Shown piece after piece: positions 20,800 through 28,674 of a DNA stretch of 44,390 nucleotides. This DNA is from an uncultured Clostridia bacterium. GTDB lineage: Bacteria; Bacillota; Clostridia; Christensenellales; CAG-917. The stretch lies in assembly GCA_944360115.1 (NCBI GenBank), contig CALVTH010000009.1, positions 1 through 44,390 on the forward strand, in the 5' to 3' direction. The notes beneath the pieces were generated by a model, which was given only the letters and a program-made list of their open reading frames with translations, did no database searches and had not been told where the DNA came from. The first letter of the stretch is position 1; each line of letters starts with the position of its first letter. The position numbers and the translations under genes are program-made.

Positions 20800-20854
20800 T
20801 ACTTATCTCATAATAAGTATAAAGAATTATACCATATATGCGCGCGTGTAGCAA
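20800..20854 (-). promoter_or_regulatory. gyrB promoter with a palindrome at the transcription start
   Basis: On the minus strand a -35 TTGCTA (20854-20849) and a perfect -10 TATAAT (20831-20826) are 17 bp apart. Just downstream, at the expected start, lies the inverted repeat ACTTAT-N6-ATAAGT (20801-20818). It may be an operator or a 5' hairpin. A second hairpin, GCCGTC/GACGGC, lies in the roughly 130-nt leader near 20769-20784. The rest of 20690-21117 holds no gene I can support. Confidence 0.65.
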
Positions 20855-21117
20855 GCCGTTTTACGCAAAATTTGCGCCGCGGGGAGGAGTACGCGAAAAA
20901 CGGCGGCGCGCTTTTACGCCCTCTGAGAAGCCCAGAGCGCAATATGTGGACATCGCCCGCCCGCGCGAGCGGAACATAGTGCGGTGCGCGCCCGACCGCA
21001 CGCAGGCGGACGGGCGCAAAAATTTTTTCGCGGATAGTCTTTCGCCGCGTCCTCTCTTTAATGTTTCCCCGTGCGCGCGCTTTCCACGCGGTGCGATTCG
21101 CGCTTTTTCGACATTTA

Positions 21118-21146
21118 TTGACAACGCTCCTTGCGTGGGCTATCTT
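21118..21146 (+). promoter_or_regulatory. Promoter of the exported-protein operon, apparently leaderless
   Basis: TTGACA (21118-21123), 17 bp, TATCTT (21141-21146). Only 7 nt separate the -10 box from the ATG at 21154, so transcription should begin at or next to the start codon. No SD is present. Confidence 0.6.
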
Positions 21147-21153
21147 AAAACCG

Positions 21154-22026
21154 ATGAAAGACCTCACTCCGAAAAGAACGGCTTTGTGCGTCGCCGTGAT
21201 AATTTGCCTGATTGCCGCAACGGTGCTTGCGGGAAGCGTTCCCGCCGCCCTCGCGGACGGCGGAGCGGACTCTGTTTCCGTCTCCGTGACGGAGAACGCG
21301 GGCAGGGTGTTCCTCGCATGGACGGGTGCCGAAGGCGAAGCGTGCTCCGTGCTCGTGAACGGCGCGGAGATTGCCGCGGGGCTGACGGAAACCTCTCTCG
21401 ACATCACCGCCTTCGTACCGACGGGCGGGCGTTATGTCGTCGCCGTGGTCGCCGCAGGCGGCAAGCGCGGCGAAACGGTGTTCGAGCGCAGGACGGCTCT
21501 GCCCTCTCCCAACGCGCTGTACTGTGTCGACGGCGTCCTTTCGTGGCAGGGCGACTACGACGACGGCACTGTGTTTTCGGTCTCGCTCAACGGCGTGCCC
21601 GTGGGAACGACCGAGTCTCGTTCTTTCTCGGTGACCGCCTTTGTGCGCGGCGGCGACTACACCGCCGAGGTCACGGCCATTCCCGCCGACGGCGAAGAAT
21701 ATCTTCTGCCGTCCGCACCCGCGTATTACCGCTTTTCCGTGCCCGACTCTCCTCTGCCGCCCGCCGCGGTGAACTTCGTCGCGTCGCGCGACCGCGCCTA
21801 TGTCGTATGGAGCGCGAGCGCGGAAGAATGTGACGGCTACTATGTCGAATTGCGTTCCGCGGACGGGGTGCAGATCTCCGAGACCGTGACCGCCACCGTC
21901 CTCGACATAACGGCGTATGTTTCGCAAAACAAAGACTTTATCTTCTCCGTTTGTTGTGTTAAAGGCGGTGTTCGCGGGATTGCGCGGTCGGTTGCCGTTC
22001 CCGCTACGAGCGAGGTGACGCAATGA
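21154..22026 (+). CDS. Exported protein with three fibronectin-III-like repeats, unknown function
   Basis: This 290-aa protein has a clear Sec signal peptide (basic MKDLTPKR, hydrophobic core, AALA cleavage site after residue 34). The mature part has three repeats of about 80 residues, each ending in a similar strand (LDITAFVPTGGRY, FSVTAFVRGGDY, LDITAYVSQNKDF), so it looks like tandem FN3/Ig-like beta domains. No catalytic motif, anchor or sorting signal was seen. An upstream in-frame ATG at 21061 would add an Arg-rich segment before the signal peptide, so 21154 is preferred. Its stop overlaps the next gene's start (ATGA), so the two products probably work together at the cell surface. Function unknown. 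Confidence 0.7.
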   Translation: MKDLTPKRTALCVAVIICLIAATVLAGSVPAALADGGADSVSVSVTENAGRVFLAWTGAEGEACSVLVNGAEIAAGLTETSLDITAFVPTGGRYVVAVVAAGGKRGETVFERRTALPSPNALYCVDGVLSWQGDYDDGTVFSVSLNGVPVGTTESRSFSVTAFVRGGDYTAEVTAIPADGEEYLLPSAPAYYRFSVPDSPLPPAAVNFVASRDRAYVVWSASAEECDGYYVELRSADGVQISETVTATVLDITAYVSQNKDFIFSVCCVKGGVRGIARSVAVPATSEVTQ

Positions 22027-23060
22027 AAAAGATGTCCCCGCGCACCGCCAGAAATCTCTCCGCCCGCACGGCGTTCTGCCTTGTCGTTCTCGTCGTCGCG
22101 GCGTTCTGTCTCGTCGCCTGTTCGGGCGACGAGGTGCAATATGTCTCGCCCGAAGGCTATGCACTCTCGGGCAAAATCACCCTCGACGGCGAAGGACTCG
22201 GCGGCGTGGAAATACTGGTCGACGGCGAAAAGACGGCTGTCTCCGACGACAACGGCGTCTTCTCTCTGACGGGGTTGTCCTACGGCGACGAAGTGGCTTT
22301 CCTTGCCGACGGTTACGCTTTCTCGCCCGCCTCATACACCGTCAAAGGCACGGTCAACGACCTCGGCGTGCGCGCCTCGGTCGTCGTCGTTCCGCCCGCG
22401 GAGGACGACCCCGAAACGCCCGACGACCCGGAAGACGAGGACGGGCAGGACGGAGACGATACGCAGGACGAAGACCCCGTCCTTGAAAAGTTGCCGTCGC
22501 CCTCGGTCACGGCAACCGTTTCGCGGGATTCCGCAGTCGCGACCGTGCTTATGGACGGCAGGGCAGCGGCTTTCACATTTTCTTTCCGCGACGGAAGCGC
22601 GGCGACCGTCGGACTGTCGGAGACCTCCTTTGTCCTCGACGGGCACACATTTGCCGTGACGCGCGGGGAATGGGACGGCAACATTCTGCTGTCCGTCGAC
22701 ATCTCTCCCCTGAAATGCGCGGAAGGCGCCGCCTATACCCTCGTGTTTGCGGTGTCGGCGCAAGGTTTTCTTCCCTCCGACGAGGTGCGTGCCGAAGCCG
22801 TCTTCCCGCCCGTCGCGCCCACTATCCCGACGGTGACATTCGACCTCGATTCCGCCGTTCTCAGCTGGGCGACGGAAAACGCACCCGAGGGTTGCACTTT
22901 CGCCGTATATGCCGACGGCGTGCTCGTCTGCAACACTTCCTCGACGGAGTTCGACGCGGGTGCGACCCTGCCCGCCGGCGAATACACCTTCGTCGTCGTC
23001 CTGCTTTCCGACGCAATCCCCGCCGCAGTCTCTCCGGAAGTGACGGCGGTTCTGCCATGA
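22023..23060 (+). CDS. Surface lipoprotein with carboxypeptidase-regulatory-like and Ig-like domains, unknown function
   Basis: This 345-aa protein has a lipoprotein signal ending FCLVAC (lipid-modified Cys33). Residues about 47-108 (LSGKITLDGEGLGGVEILVDGE, then DDNGVFSLTGL) match the carboxypeptidase regulatory-like/SpaA-type beta sandwich pattern. A strongly acidic linker (DDPETPDDPEDEDGQDGDD) follows at about 123-150. Two further beta domains complete it (about 160-265 and 270-345). The last resembles the FN3-like repeats of the upstream gene (LPAGEYTFVVVLL). It overlaps the upstream gene by 4 bp and is followed by a terminator. It is probably an exposed binding or structural protein, but no ligand can be named. 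Confidence 0.7.
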   Translation: MKKMSPRTARNLSARTAFCLVVLVVAAFCLVACSGDEVQYVSPEGYALSGKITLDGEGLGGVEILVDGEKTAVSDDNGVFSLTGLSYGDEVAFLADGYAFSPASYTVKGTVNDLGVRASVVVVPPAEDDPETPDDPEDEDGQDGDDTQDEDPVLEKLPSPSVTATVSRDSAVATVLMDGRAAAFTFSFRDGSAATVGLSETSFVLDGHTFAVTRGEWDGNILLSVDISPLKCAEGAAYTLVFAVSAQGFLPSDEVRAEAVFPPVAPTIPTVTFDLDSAVLSWATENAPEGCTFAVYADGVLVCNTSSTEFDAGATLPAGEYTFVVVLLSDAIPAAVSPEVTAVLP

Positions 23061-23098
23061 CCCCCGCCAGCCGCGGCGACAACGCAAAAGAATAAGAC

Positions 23099-23126
23099 AA
23101 ACGCCCGCGGTCTGCGGGCGTTTGCC
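23099..23126. terminator. Bidirectional terminator between the lipoprotein gene and hsp20
   Basis: A 10-bp stem AAACGCCCGC/GCGGGCGTTT (23099-23123), loop GGTCT, between two convergent genes. It can serve either strand. Confidence 0.75.
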
Positions 23127-23163
23127 TCTTTAAGGGGGAAACTTTCGGATGAAAGGGTCAGTC

Positions 23164-23598
23164 TCAGTCTATGGCTATGCTGCGCTTGCCCTCGGGCTTC
23201 TTCTCTTCCTTCTTGGGGACGGTCACATACAGCACGCCTTTGTCGTATTTCGCCTTGATTGTGCTCTCTTCGGTGTCGCCGATATAGTAACTTCTCTGGC
23301 AGGACACGCTGCGCTCCTTGCGGACATAGCGGTGCGCCTCGCCCTTCTCTTCTTCCTTTTCCTTCTTCTCGGCGCCGATGGTCATATAGCCGTTCTCGAC
23401 GGAGACGGTGATGTCCTCCTTGTCGAAACCGGGCATCTCGATTTCCATTTCGTACGCCGTGGCGGTCTCCTTGATGTCCGTCTTCATCGCGTCGAACTTC
23501 TCGTCGTAAAAAGCGGGACGGAAGAAAGAATCGAAGGCTTCGTCGATAAAGTCGAGAGGATTGTTCCTGTGGGAATAGTTTATAACATAGTTTTTCAT
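23164..23598 (-). CDS. Hsp20/alpha-crystallin small heat-shock protein
   Basis: This 144-aa ATP-independent chaperone has a short N-terminal arm (DFIDEAFDSFFRPAF) and the alpha-crystallin domain (YEMEIEMPGFDKEDITVSVENGYMTI). The loop SYYIGDTEESTIKAKYDKGVLYVTVPKKE is the family signature. SD AAGGAG. Its promoter carries a CIRCE element, which predicts HrcA repression and heat induction. Confidence 0.95.
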   Translation of the reverse strand: MKNYVINYSHRNNPLDFIDEAFDSFFRPAFYDEKFDAMKTDIKETATAYEMEIEMPGFDKEDITVSVENGYMTIGAEKKEKEEEKGEAHRYVRKERSVSCQRSYYIGDTEESTIKAKYDKGVLYVTVPKKEEKKPEGKRSIAID

Positions 23599-23667
23599 AA
23601 TTGCACGCTCCTTGTCGTTGTAGTTTCGGAGAGGCGGAAGCCCTTTGGCAATCTCGTCTTGCGATTG

Positions 23668-23694
23668 TTAGCACTCTCGCCGTCCGACTGCTAA
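23668..23694 (-). promoter_or_regulatory. CIRCE operator (HrcA site) of hsp20
   Basis: TTAGCACTC-N9-GACTGCTAA, one mismatch from the CIRCE consensus TTAGCACTC-N9-GAGTGCTAA. It lies immediately downstream of the -10 box, over the expected transcription start, the standard position for HrcA repression. Confidence 0.88.
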
Positions 23695-23695
23695 T

Positions 23696-23723
23696 ATTGT
23701 AGCACGGGCTTTGCCGCTGTCAA
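23696..23723 (-). promoter_or_regulatory. hsp20 promoter
   Basis: On the minus strand, TTGACA (23723-23718), 16 bp, TACAAT (23701-23696), directly followed by the CIRCE element. Confidence 0.75.
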
Positions 23724-23812
23724 TAGTTTTTGCAAAAAATTTTTTGATTTTTTCGGAAAATTTTTCCTGCCCCTTCCGTAACCCGCCCCGCACCCGCCGA
23801 ATATATTGCATT

Positions 23813-25144
23813 ATGTCGACTCAAAACGGAACCAAAAACAGATATTTCGGCACGGACGGCATACGCGGCGTCTACGGCGAGAGCCTCACGGACAGCATAG
23901 CCCTGCTTGTGGGCGGAAGCCTCGGGCTGTCGTCTAAAGGCGGCACGGTGGTGGTCGGCCGCGACAACAGACTCAGCGGCGAAAGTCTCGCCCGCGCGCT
24001 CGCCGAGGGCGTGCTTGCGGCGGGCGGCAATGTGCTGGACCTCGGAGTGGTCACCACTCCCTGCGTGGCGTATCTCACGGCGGAAAAAGGCGCGTTCGCG
24101 GGCGCGATGATTTCGGCTTCGCACAACCCGCCCGCGTACAACGGCATAAAAATTTTCGCCGCCGACGGCAGAAAACTGCCCGCCGACCGCGAAGCGGAAA
24201 TCGAAACCCGCATCGCCGAGGCTTCCCTCACCTGCGCAAAAACGCGCGGCAAAATGCTGTCGTCGCGCGGCGCGACGGAACTTTACGCCGACAAGGTGAA
24301 ATCGGCGGGCAGACTGGACGGACTGAAAATCGTGCTGGACTGCGCAAACGGCGCGGCGGCGGCATACGCGCCCCGAATATTCGCGGATATGGGCGCGGAA
24401 GTCGTCGCTCTCAACACCTCTTCCGACGGCAACCTCATCAACGACGGGTGCGGGGCGTTGCACCCCGAAGTCGTCGCCGCCGAAGTGGTGCGGCAGGGCG
24501 CGGATATGGGATTTTCCTTCGACGGCGACGCCGACCGCGTCATCGCCGCCGACGAAAAGGGCAACATCGTCGACGGCGACAAGATAATATATATCCTCGC
24601 CCGAATGTTGAAAGCCCGCGGCGAACTGCCTTTCTCGACGGTGGTCGGCACCCTGCACACCAATATGGGCGCCGAAGCCGCCCTCGCCGAAGAGGGCATA
24701 TCTCTCGTGCGCACGGACATAGGCGACCACAATGTCGTGGCGCGTATGTGCGCCGACGGCTACACTCTGGGCGGCGAGCAGTCGGGACACATCATCATCG
24801 GCAAATACCTCGACACGGGCGACGGCGTGCTCGCGGGAGCGGTGCTTGCGCGGACGGCGCTCGACGCGGGCAAACCCCTGTCGCAACTTGCCGACTTCGC
24901 CATTTATCCGCAGGTCAATGTGAACATTCGCACGGCGCGCAAGGACGAAATAGCGCGTTCTCCCCTGCTCGCCGATTATGCCGAAGCCGTCAGGGGTATG
25001 CTTGCCGACAGCGGGCGCATAATGCTGCGCGGCAGCGGCACCGAAAACAAACTCCGCATTATGGCGGAAAGCCGCGACCCATTCCTTGCCGCATACGCCG
25101 CCCGCTCAATCGAGATGTTTATACGCACGAATTTCACTCTTTAA
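23813..25144 (+). CDS. glmM: Phosphoglucosamine mutase
   Basis: This 443-aa enzyme interconverts glucosamine-6-phosphate and glucosamine-1-phosphate for UDP-GlcNAc and peptidoglycan synthesis. The N-terminal YFGTDGIRGVYG, the phosphoserine loop GAMISASHNPPAYNGIK, the metal loop DGDADRV and the phosphate-binding RGSGTENKLRIM are all present. The start at 23813 gives the family N-terminus. There is no SD, and a TATATT (23802-23807) ends 5 nt before the ATG without a recognisable -35, so its start signal is unclear. The 23740-23768 tract upstream is a run of A/T. It is convergent with galU. Only a weak hairpin, ACGCGC/GCGCGT near 25178-25200, separates them. Confidence 0.96.
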   Translation: MSTQNGTKNRYFGTDGIRGVYGESLTDSIALLVGGSLGLSSKGGTVVVGRDNRLSGESLARALAEGVLAAGGNVLDLGVVTTPCVAYLTAEKGAFAGAMISASHNPPAYNGIKIFAADGRKLPADREAEIETRIAEASLTCAKTRGKMLSSRGATELYADKVKSAGRLDGLKIVLDCANGAAAAYAPRIFADMGAEVVALNTSSDGNLINDGCGALHPEVVAAEVVRQGADMGFSFDGDADRVIAADEKGNIVDGDKIIYILARMLKARGELPFSTVVGTLHTNMGAEAALAEEGISLVRTDIGDHNVVARMCADGYTLGGEQSGHIIIGKYLDTGDGVLAGAVLARTALDAGKPLSQLADFAIYPQVNVNIRTARKDEIARSPLLADYAEAVRGMLADSGRIMLRGSGTENKLRIMAESRDPFLAAYAARSIEMFIRTNFTL

Positions 25145-25304
25145 GTGTCTGTTATGCATAATCTGACAGGCAACAAAAACGCGCGTCCGTCGGGTGCGCG
25201 TCCTCTTTTCCGTTCTTTTTGCGTTCCTTTCCTCTCGGATTGCTTCCGTACCGCGGCACGGCTTTTCCCGCGCCCCGTCCGGCGCGTTTCCGCCCGCCGG
25301 CCGC

Positions 25305-26138
25305 TCAGACCAGCGTTTTGAGATAGTCCCTCATCTTGTCGCCGAAGCGGCGCAGTCCCATTTCCACATTTGCCTGCACATAGCCGAACTTGTCGCCGAT
25401 GTCGTACCGCGTGCCCTCGAAAACGCAGGCGTACACCCCGTCGGGAATGAGCAGTCCCACGGCGTGGGTGAGATACTTCTCTCCCCTGAATTGCGGAGCG
25501 CGCTCGATTGCGGGATAGATGTCGGGCGTGAGAATGTACCTGCCCAGACTGCTGAGCGTGGACGGCAGGTTGGCGGCGTCGGCGGGCTTTTCGATTATGT
25601 CCAGCACGCGGGTGAGATTGCCTTCCGTCTCGCCCTTTTCGATGACGGCGTATTTCACGGCCTCCTCGGGTGCTCTTTCCTGCACTCCGAGTATGGTCTT
25701 GCCCGTCTTTTCATACGCCTCGGCAAGCTGCGCCACGCAGGGCTTGCCGCCGTCGTTGACGATGACATCGTCGCCGTACATCACGGCGAAAGGCTCGTCT
25801 CCCGTGAATTCCCTGGCAAGCATGACGGCGTTTGCCGTGCCGCCCGCCCGCTCCTGCACGGCAAAGGAAAATTTCACCTTGCCGATGAGTTCGTTGAGCT
25901 CGCGCTCGGCGACGCATTCCGCTTCGCCCGCGCCGAAATAATGCCTGATGATGTCCTTCTCGGGGCTGATTATCAAAAGTATTTCTTCGATGCCGCTGTC
26001 CGCCGCTTCCTTGGCTATGTAATGCAAAGCGGGCTTGTCGATGACGGCGAGCATTTCCTTGGGGACGGCTTTAGTGACGGGCAGGAATCTCGTGCCGTGT
26101 CCCGCTGCGGGTATGACTGCCTTTCTTATCCGTGTCAT
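25305..26138 (-). CDS. galU: UTP-glucose-1-phosphate uridylyltransferase
   Basis: This 277-aa nucleotidyltransferase makes UDP-glucose for glycans and glycolipids. The N-terminal PAAGHGTRFLPVTKAVPKEML is the GalU activation motif. VMYGDDVIV holds the metal-binding Asp, and the C-terminal GTRYDIGDKFGYVQANVEMGLR is typical. SD AAGGAGG. It is divergent from the DAG-kinase-like gene. Confidence 0.95.
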   Translation of the reverse strand: MTRIRKAVIPAAGHGTRFLPVTKAVPKEMLAVIDKPALHYIAKEAADSGIEEILLIISPEKDIIRHYFGAGEAECVAERELNELIGKVKFSFAVQERAGGTANAVMLAREFTGDEPFAVMYGDDVIVNDGGKPCVAQLAEAYEKTGKTILGVQERAPEEAVKYAVIEKGETEGNLTRVLDIIEKPADAANLPSTLSSLGRYILTPDIYPAIERAPQFRGEKYLTHAVGLLIPDGVYACVFEGTRYDIGDKFGYVQANVEMGLRRFGDKMRDYLKTLV

Positions 26139-26163
26139 AGCGTCCTCCTTATCGTCTAATTAC

Positions 26164-26192
26164 ATTTTATACATTGCCGCCGCATTTTGCAA
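26164..26192 (-). promoter_or_regulatory. galU promoter
   Basis: On the minus strand, TTGCAA (26192-26187), 17 bp, TAAAAT (26169-26164). The leader is about 20 nt and contains the SD. Confidence 0.55.
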
Positions 26193-26265
26193 TAACGCGC
26201 CGCGCAAAAGGCTGTCACTATTTTCCGTTATATGCGCATAATAATAACAAATTGCCCCGCCGCGG

Positions 26266-26294
26266 TTGTCGGCGCGGGCGGCGGGAGATATAAT
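26266..26294 (+). promoter_or_regulatory. Promoter of the DAG-kinase-like gene, apparently leaderless
   Basis: TTGTCG (26266-26271), 17 bp, perfect -10 TATAAT (26289-26294). The ATG at 26303 follows after only 8 nt and has no SD. Confidence 0.6.
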
Positions 26295-26302
26295 CAAACG
26301 GT

Positions 26303-27181
26303 ATGAAAAAATGCCTCATCGTCATCAACAGCCTGTGCGGTCGCTCCTCGAAAGTGGACGAGGAACGGCTCGCCGCGCGGTTCGGCGGAGCCTATTCTCC
26401 CACCGTCCTTCACATCACCGACGAGAAAGACGAATGGAGCGCCGACGGCTTTGATCTCGTGGTGGCGGCGGGCGGCGACGGCACATTTTCGCACGCGCTG
26501 GTCAACTGCTCGGCGGCGGGCGTGCCGCTGATATATTACGGCGCGGGCACTTTCAACGAATGTGCAAAGAGCAAGGGCGCGCGCCGCGGCAAAAAAAACG
26601 AAGCCGAATTCGTCCCGCTCGGGAAGCTCGCCAATCTTTCGGGCAAGCCTTTCGGATATGTCGCGGCGGCAGGCTCTTTCACCCCTCTCGGCTACACTTC
26701 GTCGCCCGCCCGCAAAAAGAAACTGGGCGTCTTTGCCTACATTCTCAACATACTGCGCGAATACAAGGTGTACGACATCCCCGCGACAATCACGGCGGAC
26801 GGCAAGGATTACCGGGGCAGATACACCCTCATTATGGCAATAGATTCCGAGCGTTGCTTCGGTTTCCGTTTCAACCGTCTTTACCGCGCCGACGACAAAG
26901 CGGTGCATCTGCTGCTTATAAAAAGCCCCGGCAAAGATTCCTTCGTCAACAGGGTGCGCATCTTCTTCCCTCTTTTCCGCGCTTTCTTCGTGGGCTTCGG
27001 CAAGGAAAAGGAGGGCAAAGCGCTGGTGTTCAGGCGCGCCGAAAATCTTTCCGTCACCCTCGGCGGCAACGAAACATTCAACATCGACGGCGACGCCGCG
27101 CCAATGAGCGGCACCTTTACCGTCAGCGTCGAAACGCCCAAAAGCGAAGTTTACATCGGCGATTTGTCGGTATTAAAATAG
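26303..27181 (+). CDS. Diacylglycerol kinase-family (DagK/YegS/LCB5) lipid kinase-like protein
   Basis: This 292-aa protein has the catalytic-domain hallmark AAGGDGTFSHALVNC (the GGDGT nucleotide loop), then YGAGTFNECAKS, the counterpart of the GTxND segment. The C-terminal beta domain ends FNIDGDAAPMSGTFTVSV, also typical. Members phosphorylate diacylglycerol, sphingoid bases or related lipids. The DGEP-like motif reads DGDAAP here. The exact lipid cannot be told. It is monocistronic, divergent from galU and convergent with nagB. Confidence 0.85.
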   Translation: MKKCLIVINSLCGRSSKVDEERLAARFGGAYSPTVLHITDEKDEWSADGFDLVVAAGGDGTFSHALVNCSAAGVPLIYYGAGTFNECAKSKGARRGKKNEAEFVPLGKLANLSGKPFGYVAAAGSFTPLGYTSSPARKKKLGVFAYILNILREYKVYDIPATITADGKDYRGRYTLIMAIDSERCFGFRFNRLYRADDKAVHLLLIKSPGKDSFVNRVRIFFPLFRAFFVGFGKEKEGKALVFRRAENLSVTLGGNETFNIDGDAAPMSGTFTVSVETPKSEVYIGDLSVLK

Positions 27182-27260
27182 TGTTTTGCGTTTTACGCGC
27201 AACATCGCGCGACATAAAGAACCTTTCGCGGCATAGCGGCAGACCGCGCTCCCGCAACGG

Positions 27261-27287
27261 AAAAACGGACGCCGAAGCGTCCGTTTC
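27261..27287. terminator. Terminator between the DAG-kinase-like gene and nagB
   Basis: Ten-bp stem AAACGGACGC/GCGTCCGTTT (27263-27286), CGAA loop. The longer T-run (T5) is on the minus strand, so it mainly ends nagB. Confidence 0.75.
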
Positions 27288-27295
27288 CGCAAATG

Positions 27296-28414
27296 TCATA
27301 CGCCTGAGAGCGTTTTATTTTTTCTTCCTTTTTTCTTCTTGCCGCGGGTCGGCTCTTCGATGACGATGGGCGCGGACTCCTCTTCGGCTTCGTCGTCCTC
27401 GATTATTTCCGCTTCGAGATAGACCTTTTCGTCCTCGGCGGGCGCGGTTTCCTCCACGGGGGCTTCCTCTACGGTCTCTTCGACGGTCTCTTCGGGTTTA
27501 TCCTCCGCGGGCGCGCCGTCCTCCGCGACCTCCGCGACCTCTGCGACGGGCGCCGTCTCTTCGGCGGGCGCGGCCGCTTCTTCCTCTTTTGCGGGAGCAA
27601 CGGGTGCGGCGGGGGGCTCCTTTTCTGCCGTCACGGGAGCCGCGGGTGCCGCGCTCTCGGCGGTGCGGGCAATCTTCGCCCATTCGTCGAAGGCGAGATA
27701 CTTCGCCGCCGCTTCGTCGAGCACCACCGTCACATCGGGGTGCGAACGCAACGCCGCCGCGGGACAAGAGGTGTCGTCCCTGCCCTGCAACATATTGTAG
27801 ATTGCTTCGGCTTTGCCTTCGCCGCTTGCCAGCATAAGTATCTTCTTCGCCGACAGAATCTCTTTTATGCCCATTGTGAGCGCGTAGGACGGCACTGCCG
27901 CGGGACTGCCGAAGCCCTCGGCGTTATCCGAGCGGGTCTTTGCCGTAAGCAACGCTATATGGGTGGTGGTGTCGTATTTGGTGTAAGGCTCGTTGAAGGC
28001 AATGTGCCCGTTTGCGCCTATGCCGAGTATCTGGATGTCGGCGGGATGTTCGGCAACGAACTTCGCATATCTGACGCACTCCGCTTCGAGGTCTTCCGCC
28101 ATGCCGTTCGGGATATTGGTGTTGGCGGGGTCGATGTCGATTTTGGAGAAAAGATTGTCCTTCATGAAGCGGGCAAAACTGTTTTTGTCCTTGGCTTCGA
28201 CGCCGACATATTCGTCGAGATTGATTGCGGTCACTCTTTTGTAGCTGGTACCGTTCTTTGCGTGGTCCGCCGCCATTTTCTCGTAAAGAGGAAGCGGAGT
28301 CCTGCCCGTGGCGAACCCTATGACCGCGTCGGGCTTGGCTTTCAGCACGCACTTGATTTCGTAAAACGCTCTTTCGCCGAGTTCGGCGGCACTTTTGACA
28401 ATAGCAAAACGCAT
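27296..28414 (-). CDS. nagB: Glucosamine-6-phosphate deaminase with a long acidic C-terminal extension
   Basis: Residues 1 to about 240 of this 372-aa protein are a complete NagB: FATGRTPLPLYEKM, NLDEYVG, GIGANGHIAFNEP, VPSYALTMGIKEILSAKKILMLASGEGKAEAI. NagB converts glucosamine-6-phosphate to fructose-6-phosphate and ammonia, opposing glucosamine synthesis. Residues about 243-372 are an extra tail rich in Ala, Pro, Glu and Val, ending in a basic patch (RGKKKKGRKNK). The frame is continuous to a clear terminator, so the tail is not a readthrough artefact visible here. The start at 28414 has SD AAGAGGTG. An in-frame extension to 28462 is rejected. Confidence 0.93.
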   Translation of the reverse strand: MRFAIVKSAAELGERAFYEIKCVLKAKPDAVIGFATGRTPLPLYEKMAADHAKNGTSYKRVTAINLDEYVGVEAKDKNSFARFMKDNLFSKIDIDPANTNIPNGMAEDLEAECVRYAKFVAEHPADIQILGIGANGHIAFNEPYTKYDTTTHIALLTAKTRSDNAEGFGSPAAVPSYALTMGIKEILSAKKILMLASGEGKAEAIYNMLQGRDDTSCPAAALRSHPDVTVVLDEAAAKYLAFDEWAKIARTAESAAPAAPVTAEKEPPAAPVAPAKEEEAAAPAEETAPVAEVAEVAEDGAPAEDKPEETVEETVEEAPVEETAPAEDEKVYLEAEIIEDDEAEEESAPIVIEEPTRGKKKKGRKNKTLSGV

Positions 28415-28430
28415 AATACACCTCTTGTAA

Positions 28431-28459
28431 AGTTTATCACATAGGGCGGGCAAATACAA
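28431..28459 (-). promoter_or_regulatory. nagB promoter
   Basis: On the minus strand, TTGTAT (28459-28454), 17 bp, TAAACT (28436-28431). Moderate match. No clear NagR/GntR operator was recognised. Confidence 0.45.
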
Positions 28460-28608
28460 CAAAATTTTGTATTCGGGAGGATGTCGCCCGCGGGCACGCG
28501 CTCCGCGCGACGCTTTTTCGGGCGGTTATGCGTTTGCAAAGCCTCCCGCAACGGCTCCGTTTTGCGTTCGTTTTGATTAAAACCCGCGCTTTTAGGGAGG
28601 TGTTGCGC

Positions 28609-28637
28609 TTGTGCCGCCGGGCATATTGTGGTATCAT
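28609..28637 (+). promoter_or_regulatory. Promoter of the YitT-family gene
   Basis: TTGTGC (28609-28614), 17 bp, TATCAT (28632-28637). The leader of about 30 nt includes the SD GGAGGA. Confidence 0.55.
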
Positions 28638-28674
28638 AACCGGCGTTAATTCATCTTTCGGAGGACAGCCCGCA

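Noticed and set aside
23740..23812. A leaderless promoter for glmM
   Set aside because: TATATT lies 5 nt before the ATG but no -35 element fits at 16-18 bp, so I did not list it with the other leaderless genes.
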